A DNA stretch of 64,000 bases from Sordaria brevicollis. Taxonomy: Eukaryota; Ascomycota; Sordariomycetes; Sordariales; Sordariaceae. Below, piece after piece: positions 11,746-21,615 of this stretch. The first letter of the stretch is position 1. Each line of letters starts with the position of its first letter. A model generated the notes under the pieces. It was given only the letters and a program-made list of their open reading frames with translations. It did no database searches and was not told the origin of the DNA. A program made the position numbers and the translations under genes. The DNA is taken from positions 186,001 through 250,000 of the forward strand of contig JAUTDP010000011.1 in assembly GCA_033439795.1 (NCBI GenBank), written 5' to 3'.

Positions 11746-12728
11746 GTGAGAGGGCGCCGCCACCTCGAAGGCATGACTATGGAAATCCTGATGCCCCGAT
11801 TCTAGTTCAAAGCACGGTTGTGCGCTCTCATCCGGCGATTAAGTGGATGTTGGCGACTGTTGATTTCTTTGCGACTGTAGAATGTAGTTGGTATTGCTAG
11901 CTTATAGGTCGTAGGGAGGTCGTGTTTATGTTTGATACAAGCAATTATCGAGTTGCGAATGCGAATCAGGCAATGCTAGGTTGAAAACTGAAAATGCGCG
12001 CTTGAATTCGGGTTGTCGCAACTCGAGGACGACGAGGTTCGGTATACACAAGGTTTGTTTATCGTTATCGACAGAGGTACGTTCGAGGTTTGCAGATGAA
12101 GGGAGGGCAATGCGCAAAATTGCAGAGTATAAACAAGGTCGTCGGTGGAGTTCGTGAGTTCGAGGTATGGCGATTGCGATTGCGATTGCTGCTGCTTCTT
12201 CCCGTCGAAGCGGGAGACGTCGAGGCGTGGAGAGTTGGTGATGCAAATGCGGCAGCAAAAGATGGATTGTGGAGGAGAGACAAACACGACAATGAGCTGC
12301 GACCGCTGGACGGGCAACCAACCACTGGAGTGCGGAGAAGCCCAATGCGAGGGAGACGCGTGCGCAGAGGTCAAAGGTGCAGTTCGTGATTGCGCTAACA
12401 AGAAGCAGCGGTAGCAATGAGTGATTCTGTTAGATGGATATCAATTAGACGCATAGCTTGGCGCGCTGCCGCTAAATAGATTGCGGTTGCAGCGAGCGAT
12501 GAGTTCAGATGAAAGGGGACCTCATATTTGCCGACTCTCCACGCGGATACCAAGTTACGCACTAACAATATTTTGAGGAAAAGAAGACGCCAACGTCACG
12601 AGTATCAACGTCTCTCCCTCAACACCATCGACTCCCACATCAAGACATCACGAACGGAACGGGTAGCACTTCAGTTTGGTTCACAGTACAAACCTCGAGC
12701 TTAGTCTTCAGTTAAAAGAGTCTGCAGA
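11746..12728. promoter_or_regulatory. Divergent promoter, Sfi1-like gene and twin-CX9C gene
   Basis: About 980 nt separate the two divergent start codons. I see no gene in it. Short open frames on both strands start at non-ATG codons or have no recognisable protein. No motif stands out. Confidence 0.5.
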
Positions 12729-13158
12729 ATGCAACCCCAAAAAGCCACCGTCCGCCCCATCCAGAAGTTCGCTTCTGCCGTGTCCAAGTGCTCTGCCGAG
12801 GTTAGTTGAGTTGAGTGAAGTGAAGCTATCCCCATATCCCCTTGCCCCTTCCACTCATAGAACAGTTTGTCCACAATATATCTGACTAAGTGGCTCATTG
12901 ACTGACTGACATATGATCTACAGTCAGCAGCCTACGGCAAATGCATCCTAGCCGACTACAACTCCGTACACAAAGACCTTTGCGCAAAGGAGTTTATGCG
13001 GTTGAAGGATTGTTATTTGGTATGTCTATTCCTGTCCTCTTGTTCTTCATTCCTCTTGACTATTGTATACTCCCCCCCATATTACATCACTCTAGATCCT
13101 GAAAGGGGGTACAAGTAAAAGACTAACGGGATGGTATAACAAAACAGCTAGCAGTTAA
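12729..13158 (+). CDS. Small twin-CX9C protein, NDUFAF8-like complex I assembly factor
   Basis: Three short exons (12729-12800, 12924-13019, 13096-13158) give a 76-aa protein too small to appear as a long open frame. It begins MQPQKATVRPIQKFASAVSK. Four Cys form two CX9C motifs: C21-(9)-C31 (KCSAESAAYGKC) and a second in LCAKEFMRLKDC. This arrangement and size match the NDUFAF8 (C17orf89) family of intermembrane-space proteins, which fold by Mia40-driven disulfide formation and help assemble respiratory complex I. Both introns are in phase 0. Intron 1 has an ACTGAC branch site before CTACAG, and intron 2 starts GTATGT. The last exon (ILKGGTSKRLTGWYNKTASS) is the least certain part. Other CX9C families, such as CMC or COX assembly factors, are possible, but overall spacing and length favour NDUFAF8. 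Confidence 0.8.
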
Positions 13159-13427
13159 AAAGGCTTAAACCATACACAGATTGGACAATGTAATGAGAGA
13201 AGTGAAGGGATAACAGTAGTTTTACATTCTGTTTTCGGAATAAGCCTATTGATATTCATCTAGTGGCAGTAACTCTTTCATTTCCGTTGGCTGCGTTATC
13301 CTATCTCTATCTTTACCCCTCTGCCTCTCCTTCAATTTTAACTCTCAGTCTTACTTAATCCGAAGTCACTACCCTCCTCATCCTCCTCCATGTCCAAATC
13401 TCGTCCTCACTCCAATCTCGTGATTAT

Positions 13428-13655
13428 CCTCCTCCTCCTCCTCCTCCTCCTCCTCCTCCTCCTCCTCTTCTTGGTCTTCTTCTTCCTCCCCTTCGTCTTC
13501 TTCTTCTTCCCCCTTGCCATCTTCTATTTCATCCTTCCCCACCACCACCTCCTCCCCCTCCTCCTCTTCACCCTCTCCCCACGCCCCATCCTTACTATCA
13601 TCCTCCTCCTCACTGCTCTCGCTCTCGCTCTCGCTCTCACTCTCGCTCTCACTTC
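13428..13655. repeat. Pyrimidine microsatellites (CTC)n and (CTCTCG)n
   Basis: A perfect CTC triplet run of about 40 nt is followed by mixed CTT/CTC sequence and then by six-base CTCTCG/CTCTCA repeats near the right end. Confidence 0.85.
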
Positions 13656-14190
13656 CACCCTCAACCTCGCCCTCACCCTCAGTGCCAAGCGGTCTCAACT
13701 AATACCTCATGCATTTCTCCGTCCCATTTCCGTGAGTCACGTACATACACCTGTAACTTCATCATGCTTCTCCCTGCTGGGAGACTGTTGCGAGGGATGT
13801 CGTGACATGCTAGTGATCCGTCTGACCATAACCCCTTCTTGAATCTGTTGACAAAATCAACCACCTTGCGCTTGGTACTACTTAGCTTTATTCTCCGTAT
13901 AAAACCTTCTTCTTTATCTCATTCTTTCCTGACCCGTGACCGTGACCGTCCGTCTACTCATTCGACATGGAACAAATGGTTGGTCTGACGGTCTGACAAT
14001 AGGTACCCTCTTTCTCAATACCTACCTACCTACCCTCTCGCTCAATTCTTCCACCCTTCCTCCCCACCAATTTGGGCTATCCACCTCAATAACCTCAATA
14101 ACCCTCCCCAACCCCGCCTCACCCACACAAACCCTCTCCAAACCCATCCATCCATCATACCCACGTCCGCGTCCGGGTTCGGATCCCAGG

Positions 14191-14214
14191 CTGCTGCTGC
14201 TGCTGCTGCTGCTG
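14191..14214. repeat. (CTG)8 triplet repeat
   Basis: Eight perfect CTG triplets lie about 50 nt beyond the stop codon of the SMARCD-like gene. In its transcript they would read as CAG repeats in the 3' UTR. Confidence 0.9.
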
Positions 14215-14262
14215 TCCGTAACAATCATCCATTTCTTTTCTTTTTCACCACCTACCCCGCAA

Positions 14263-16900
14263 CTAACGGAACCCCCCAGCCTGCTTACTCAACAGCAAAT
14301 TGACGCTTTCCCTAGCGTTACTCGAGTCCCACACGCTGCCCTTGCCTCCCCTCCTCCACTCGTCTCCCACGGGGTCTTCCGCTGCCGCTCCGGCTCTTGT
14401 GGCTTCGCCTAGGATAACCTCTAGATCACGCTTCTGGCTCGATAACCAGTTCTTGACGAAGTTGACGGGGTTGTTGGCCATTGAGGTCAAGAAGGCGTGT
14501 TTGGCTTTGGAGTCGCCGACGGCTTGGATTAGCACGGCGAGGGATTCGTCGAGTTGGTGGATTTCGCGGAGGGTTTGAGCGTAAGAGGGGTTGTGGATGA
14601 ATGGCACCAGGTGCTTAGAGCGCAGCGGGTCGTCGACCGAGACACGGATGTCGTAAATCGTTGGCTTGGGCGCATCAGGCGCCGAGTGAAATTCCTGGTC
14701 GACGCGGATGGTGTAGCTCAGCTTGATAGGCGGTAGCGGCTTCAGATGGGGGGTAACGTATTCGTTCAGCTGGGGGATATGACCACTTTCCCGTCCAATC
14801 AGTTTCTGCAACAGGTCGTCGCAGCGGAAATTACGCTTCTCGTCGTCTTCTTGCAGCTTCATCAGCTTGATGTACTCGAACAGTCCAGCCACGGCCTCCT
14901 GGCGGGTTGCCTCGCTCATGTCGATCACGTCCGACAGCTCGGGGGACAGCTCGTAGCGCTCTGGATCTTCGTGGCGGTGCAGGTTGATGGTGATGTTAAC
15001 GTTCTCGTCCCCGTGGCGCTTGAAAGTCAGCTCGTCGAAGTCGGCCGAGGCGGGCAGGTTAGACCCGGCTGGGGTGCGCTCGGGCTTCTTCCATTCTATC
15101 GAGGTGGTGTCGACGGGGATGCGACCAGAGGCGGTGGGCTGGTCGAAGTCGACTGTGAGAGCCTTGAAGAAGTGCGAGAAGCGATAGCGCTGGCCGGGCT
15201 TAGCGGATACGGGTTTCGCTCCGGGCTTTGTGACTGCCTTGTTGTTGTCTTCAGATGTATCCATCTTGTTTTCGTCGTCCTCGTCCTTGTTGGTCTCGTC
15301 TTCGTCGTCGAGTAGTCGGCCTTCGATCTTGACGCGGTATGTGGATTCGAGGTTGGAGGGGAAGTCGAAGCTGTCGACGTTGAAGTTGTTGTTTTGCCAG
15401 TACTGGTCTTCGACCGTGTTGGTGATCCAGACGCGGAGTGTCTTGTAGCGCTGTTGTGTGTCAGTCATGTCCTCAACCTTCTCTATGGGAGGTACACACC
15501 TTGGCATTCCTATTAACAGAGTCCACAATATCCAACCTCTTGCGACTCATGGTAGCATCCAGCCGTCTCTCGAAATCGCGGAGCTTCTTGTACGCAACAG
15601 CGACATCGCCCTCGCCGACCAATGTCTCCTCAACGCCATCGGGCAGAGTCTTGTCGGTGGGTTTGCGGCTTCGGAGCTTGGCCAGGTGGTTGACGGCCTC
15701 GCGACGGTGTGATTCTTGTTGGATTTGCGCCTGGGTCATGGGCAGTTGGTGGTGAGCAGGGCCGGCCGACATCATGGGGCCTGTGAATTGATATCGAAGA
15801 GGTTAGTTATTTTGCGATATGTCCCAATGCTTTGCCGTAATGTGCTCGACGGCGAGGTAGAGGTAGAGAAAAGGTCAAGAGTCGTGACAAGCCAAGAGTC
15901 GTCGAGTCGGGTGTAGCCAAAAAATCGGAGAGAAAGGGTATCCAAGAAGATGAAACAGGGAAAGAAGAACAAGAAGAAGGTAAGTGCTATCGGTACACAA
16001 GATCCGTCGGGGTTGTTCAATGCTTGTGTATCTGTTCCTCGATGCAAGGCTGGTGCGATGTTGGAGCGTTGGTGCGAGTGTATCGCGCTTGCAGTATGCC
16101 AGGCAATGTTCAATGTCCGATCTCCAAATCCACAATCTTTCCTTTCTTAGCTCCTTCCCGTCGCGTTCGTACCAAACCTCGACCGCGGCGAGCGGACCGG
16201 GGGTGGGCTCTTCTTAGTTCTCGGGCGGGACTCCGACAAGGACAAGGACGGGGTTCGGGGTTCGGTAGGCCGTAGGCGGGACCACTTTCACTTTGTGATG
16301 TGCGTTGAGTCCAGGTCCCGGTCCTAGTCAAGTCGGCCGCCGCGCCCACTTTCGAACATCGCCCCTCCCCCATCATCACAAGTCCCGCTCCCAAGAATTG
16401 ACTTATTCCATCGAAGAACCATCGACAGGTGTCCCCGACTCCCCGAAAGTTTGGAACTATCAACTAGTCGCGAACTTTTGGTGGAGTAACAATGCAAAAG
16501 CGGAGATTCTTGACGCTATGCATGTCGTTCATTCCTCCATCATCACTTCCCTTCTTCTTCCCTTCCCTTGACTTTCTCGACTCTTCCCTTCTTCCCCCGA
16601 ATCGCAAAGATGAAACCGACAACGACAACAACATGAAACAAAACAAAAAAAAAAAAAAAACTTACCAATCCCACCCCTCCTAGGTTGTGGCACATGATGC
16701 TGTCCCCCTCTCGGTCCTGGTCCTGGTCCTCCTCCGTGTTGTGCCTGCGGCGGCAACGGGACCTGTGTATGTTGCGGTTGCGGCGGCGGGGGGCCTTGTT
16801 GGTGGTGATGGGGGGCTGGTGCGATGCCGATGGGTTGTCCGACGCCGCCGCCGCCGGGTGGTGGTGGTCCTGGGGCGTAGCCGCGGTATTGGGGCTGCAT
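14263..16900 (-). CDS. SMARCD/BAF60-type SWI/SNF-RSC subunit with SWIB domain
   Basis: Three exons (16900-16666, 15780-15500, 15450-14263) give 567 aa. The protein belongs to the Rsc6/Snf12/SMARCD family, a structural subunit of SWI/SNF and RSC chromatin remodellers. Exon 1 starts MQPQYRGYAP and codes a Pro/Gly/Gln-rich N terminus. Exon 2 holds a charged helical region (VAVAYKKLRDFERRLDATMS). Exon 3 starts RYKTLRVWITNTVEDQYW and contains the SWIB/MDM2-like domain at about residues 335-395 (YELSPELSDVIDMSEATRQ, then LFEYIKLMKLQ and LQKLIG), followed by a helical C terminus (ILGEATRAGA). The first intron is 885 nt, very long for this genome. Its ends are well supported: donor GTAAGT and a perfect AACTAAC branch 25 nt before the acceptor. 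A shorter protein starting at the ATG in exon 2 (15775) is the alternative. Confidence 0.85.
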
Positions 16901-18659
16901 CTTTGTCTCTTGTGTGCTTCTCGTGTGTCTTTGTTTCTATCGTTTGGATGTTGTCGCAACGTTTCGATGAGATTTGGTGTTGCGCCGAGTGCGACGGGAG
17001 TAACCAAATTCAGCTTCTTATCACTTTGTCCAAGTGTCGTGTATTACGTGTTTCGTATGTCCTTCCAACTATTATTCGATGTTTCCGTTATCGTTGTTGA
17101 ATGGGATATCGTTTCGCAATGTGGGTTGGCTTTCTCGAATTCAGTCGGGACGGGATTCTTGGTGTTCAAGGGACAGAAAGCGCGTCGATCGCGTCGTCGT
17201 TAGCTTGCGTTTGCGGCGGGCGGGCGGGCTGTCGCAGTCGCAAGTCGCAAGTCGCAAGCAAGTCGCAAAAGGTCCAGCCAACAATTGATTGATTGAACGT
17301 TGGAACGTCCCGAGCCTGAAATTGTTAAGGCGCGGGCGAAAAGGTACTTCCAAGAAGTATCTACTGTACCCACAGCGACTGGCATGCTGAGGCTTGGCAT
17401 AATGGGGCTGGTGGTCAGGTCATGTGATACCCCTGAGCGATACCAGTTCAACTCTTCGGTGCAGTTGCTTTTCTGAGTCCACTTATCAAGACGTTGAACA
17501 ATCATTGATTTTTTCGTTTTTTCTCATCAAAGCGTACTAATTCTTCAAAAGCACATTTCCAAAGTTTGGCGTCCCATCTCACCCTGTTCCATGTTCTCCG
17601 AAAACGTACCTGGCGGTCATCTTGTTCTCGTGAGGTTGAGATGGCTCGGGCTGGATCATAACCAGTAATTGAAGCGTATCAATCCAACAACAAAGAAGAC
17701 TTTTGCTCTACCATATTATAAGACGAGCATATAACAGCCGGATAGCTGTAAACAAGTCGAATTCCACCATTCCACTGCCGGAAGAGCATGATTAAAGGGT
17801 AGTAGGAAATTAACCAAGACTATGCACGATATATTTGTATGTATGACTGTACCACAAACCTCCCAACAATCATGCTCGACGCCTACTAAACCTACAGTTG
17901 GATTGTCTATAGAGTTCTTTTGGTCTTGTATCCTTCTTTCTGCTTCCACTTCCCCGGTTGCTGATTCCGTCTTGTTGTGTTGAGTTCGAGGCAATGGAAG
18001 ACATCATGATTCAATCCCCGAAGAGGAGTGGGAACTCGGGTGTTGTTAGAGCATTAGGGAAAAGATACGAGAAGAACTGCACAGGAAGAGAACACATGTG
18101 TATATACGCTGTGCGAATGCAGTTCGTTACGGTATCCATGCTATCTCCCTTCTGCTTCTCTTCCCTCCACCAGTCGAGAGCTGAAGAGAATTTTCAACCT
18201 TGACTGTAGCAGACAGCTTTGACTCCCGCTGTCCACATCCCCTAGGTAATCCTCCAAAACACCCAAACCACAATGCCTTCCAAAAAATCCATCCAATATT
18301 TTTGTATGATTGCATGTACAAGGTATGTTGTGTGAAACAGTTATTAGAATTTCGTACCTTTCTCTTCCTTCCCCTTGCCCCTCCCCTTCCACTTCTCCTC
18401 TTTCTCTCATTCTTTCTTCCATGTTTTTACTTTCTTCGCTGCAAACTGATCGACTTGCCGCCGCATGTCTGCTAGCTTTCATCTTTCATCTTCCAAATTC
18501 CACCCGCAGTCCTTATTCCAGTCGACCTTCCATCGAACTTGAACCCTGACCCTGCCCCTGCCCCTGACTCTGCCCCTGGCCTTGACCCTCACCACCACCC
18601 GCTTCTCCCCCCTCACCTCCTCCCCTTTTTATCTTGTTGTTGTTGAGGGTCAATATCCT
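16901..18659. other. Intergenic region upstream of SMARCD gene, downstream of PDK1 gene
   Basis: Both flanking genes run on the minus strand, so this 1.76-kb stretch holds the SMARCD promoter and the PDK1 3' UTR. I see no gene. A short direct repeat (AAGTCGCAAGTCGCAAG type) lies near 17238-17268, and a CCCTGA/CCCTGC hexamer run lies near 18543-18592. Confidence 0.55.
18543..18592. repeat. CCCTG(A/C)C hexamer run, G-quadruplex-prone on minus strand
   Basis: About eight variant hexamers (CCCTGA, CCCTGC, CCTTGA) lie in tandem, about 70 nt downstream of the PDK1-like stop codon. In the PDK1 transcript sense they read as runs of three or four G separated by two or three bases, for example GGGGCAGGGGCAGGGTCAGGG, written here in part from the minus strand. 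Confidence 0.7.
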
Positions 18660-21615
18660 TCAAAAAGCCGCTCCCAACCCATTCTTGCTCTGCCTCCGAC
18701 TAAACCGGTTCCGCTTGGTGTTGCCGCTCACACTGCTACTATCCTGCTGATCCAGGCTCGCCTGACTCTTAGTCAGCTGATTGCGGCCCGAAGATCGATG
18801 TTCGCTGATGCTGTAGCCACCACCACCTCCTCCTCCTGCTGTTGCACCGCTTTCCGTGTCCGGAGCTCGGTAGTTCCCACCATGCCCACCAAGACCTCCC
18901 AAATGAAGATGATGATGATGTCGTCCGTTATGGTTTCCTCCTCCGCTACCGCCACCGCCGAGGTTTATCATGGAGCTCGCCGGGCTGGACGAGATGTCCC
19001 CGAAATTGTCGTTGGAACCTACCAAGTTCTGAGAAAGCGCCATTTCCTTGGCCCGCTCCAGCGACTCGATCCACTCGTCTACCGTGTTCTGCCGACTGCT
19101 GTTGCTGTTGCCGCCATCACCGCCTTCTGATTTGTCCTTGTCCTTGTCGGATTTGTCTTTTGATGATTTTTCCGATGACTTTGGTTCTTCAAAGGTGTAA
19201 TGCACGCCGCCCTGGATTTGGAGGAATGTCCTTCAACATTAGCATCAATATCAATATCACCTGATTGTAGGAGGGGCAAAGTTCTACGGGAAAGGGAATG
19301 AGGGGAAGAAAACTCACCGTGTCGACGCACCAAACCGGCTGGCCCTTAGCGTCGATTTGTGCTTTCCACGTGCAATCCGAAGCCAACAAGGAAATCTCTT
19401 GCTTGGCCCTCTTCTCCTCGCCGCCGGCCGGCGCAAACACGATGCGGCCGCTCGACGTGATCATGACAAGCCGCTGTCTCTTCTTGGTGGTGCTGCCGCC
19501 AAAGAAGCGAGCCAGCTTCTTATGCCCGTCTCCGCCTTCCTTGCCGTGAGGGCTGTGCGGTATCGGCGACGACACGACCATGAGGTCGCCCAGCTTGAGG
19601 ATGCGCTCGTTGTTTTTCGTCAGCACGGGTGACCAGTCAAGATCCAGTTGCGTAGGAGGCGGTAGTTCGGTGATGATCCTAGCAGGTCGGTTGACGTTAT
19701 TGGCCGGTCCCCCTTGAGTGGTGCTGCTGCCTCTTGCTGAGCTTGGGTTGCCCATGGGCATGCTAGGGTGATTGTGATTCGAGTTCGACCCACCTCCGCC
19801 CAAGTGCATCATTTGCGGTGGCTGCTCCTGGGATCCCGGTACGTAAGGCTTCAACCGCGGCGCCTTCATCCTCCAAAGATCCTTGCCAAACGGATGTCCG
19901 GCAAAGAACTCGTGCTTCTTGATGTGCTCAACAGTGAAGCGCTGAGCAGGATCCAGCACGAGACATCGTTCCACCAGGTCACGCGCCGCGGATGGGAATC
20001 CGGGAGGGAATTCGTACTCGAGCTTCACGATCTTCTGGAAGGTTAGATACTCAGTCCCTGCTTTGAACGGTGGCCGACCAGCGAGGAGTTGGTAGACAAT
20101 GCATCCAAAGGCCCAAATGTCGCTTGCTGTGCTCGCCGACTTTTCTGTCAGGAGCTCTGGGCTTACGTATTCAGCCGTACCAACGAACGATGCCGCTCGC
20201 TCGTCATCCTCGCCACCCTGTCCTGGTGTCTCCTCTGGTGGCCTGGGATCCCGAGGGTCTCGTAGTAGCTTGGCAGTGCCAAAGTCCGTGATCTTGACGT
20301 GCATCTGTTCGTCTAGGAGCACGTTTTCGGGCTTCAGATCACGGTGAATGACACCTCTTGAATGCATGTAGTCGATAGCGTCCAATATTTGCGCGCCATA
20401 GAACCTCGTGCATTCCACATCGAACGTTCCCGTCTTTTTGAGCACGCCCAACAGCTCTCCGCCCGTACATAGGTCGAGGACGTAGTACAGAGATGTCTCG
20501 TCCTGGAAGGTGTAGTACAAGCGAACAATGCCGGGGTGCTCCGTAAGCCGGTTCAGGGTGTTCTTTTCGATGTTGACGTATTTGATCTTTTTCTCCTTGA
20601 TGATGTGCTTCTTCTCTAGCACCTTGACGGCATATTCTCTGAGAGTTTGGCGATCAGTCGCAAGGTAAACCGTGCTGTAGGAGCCCTCTCCCAATATCCT
20701 CCCAAAGGTGAAGTCGCGCACTCCCTTCTTAACCGGCTTCATCGTCACCCTCCCGTCGGCATCCACCTCTCTCCTTACGCCGACCGCCGCACCCCTGTCC
20801 TTCCATTCCTCGCTGCTGGTAGAAAGCATGGGTACTTCTCCGAGCCGCGATTCTGACGTATAGGTGCCCGGCGTAGCTACAGGGATGCCCGGGATCTGAG
20901 AATATCCGCCTCCCACCCCGCGCGAGCTCCTCCTAGGAGGCAACGCGCCGTTGGGATCGACGCCCATGGGAGGGCCGGGACCGGGCCGGCCTTGGTGGTA
21001 TGATCGACTCGGCTCTCTTGTAGGTGCGCCAGGGGGCACCCGCCTAGAGTCGCTCCTCGAAATAGCAGGCACACCGTATAGAGAACTCCGGGAAGTGTCG
21101 TTCTTGATTTCGTTCCTAAGCTCGTTCCGTAGATCCCCATACGGATGTCCGTGTACATGTCCGTGATATCCTGCTCTTTGCGGATCGATCTCCATTGATT
21201 GTAGTGCGCCTCCGGTATTAGGCCTCGAGTTTGGTGGCCTGTTCCCATTTCCTGGTTGCGCTTGTTGACTACTCGGAGGGTATCCGCGGGCATTGAGGTT
21301 GTCTTGAGCATTCTTGAGGATCGCGGCGGCGGACTCGTATGTATGGGGCGGGCGCTGCTGCGGGGGATCTTGAGGGGTAACCTGGCGTTCTAGGTCCAAC
21401 GGTGTCCGCTGAGAAGGAGGCTGTGCAGGCTGTTGTTGGGAGATGGTCTGAGGAGCATTGCTCGGTGTATCTTGATGGCTCGGAGAAGACTGATTGGCAG
21501 GGGCATTGGGGGCTGTTTGCTGGTCGTTCTCTGCGGAATGGACGGAGTCGTCATCGTCGAGGTTGGCGATTCGTAAGCCGCCAAGCGCTTGAGACAAGCT
21601 GAAGTCTCCGTTCAT
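18660..21615 (-). CDS. PDK1/Pkh-type AGC-kinase master kinase with C-terminal PH-like region
   Basis: Two exons (21615-19318 and 19211-18660) give 949 aa. The start ATG opens MNGDFSLSQALGGLRIANLD. A long Pro/Gln-rich disordered N terminus precedes the kinase domain. Visible landmarks are the glycine loop (ILGEGSYSTVYLA), catalytic HRD (Asp426), magnesium-binding DFG (Asp444) and the activation segment ASFVGTAEYVSPE. In that segment Ser476 corresponds to the autophosphorylated serine of human PDK1 (Ser241). After the kinase, a PH-like region reads DLDWSPVLTKNNERILKLGDL... to WKAQIDAKGQPVWCVDT, and the intron falls within it. Exon 2 finishes it (GGVHYTFEEPK) and adds a Gly/His-rich tail. PDK1-family kinases phosphorylate the activation loops of PKA, PKC, Ypk and related AGC kinases, and in fungi act in sphingolipid and cell-wall signalling. 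Family assignment is secure. Confidence 0.95.

Larger units (their letters stand above)
13159..14262. other. Convergent intergenic region with low-complexity tracts
   Basis: This 1.1-kb spacer lies between convergent genes. It holds a pure (CTC)n run near 13428-13467, pyrimidine-rich sequence to about 13600, a CTCTCG-type repeat near 13615-13655 and a CTG repeat near 14191-14214. An acidic Glu/Ser-rich open frame on the minus strand (13378-13698) has no ATG and reflects these repeats. I see no gene. Confidence 0.6.

Noticed and set aside
13378..13698. Glu/Ser-rich 106-codon open frame on the minus strand
   Set aside because: It has no ATG and is generated by CTC and CTCTCG repeats.
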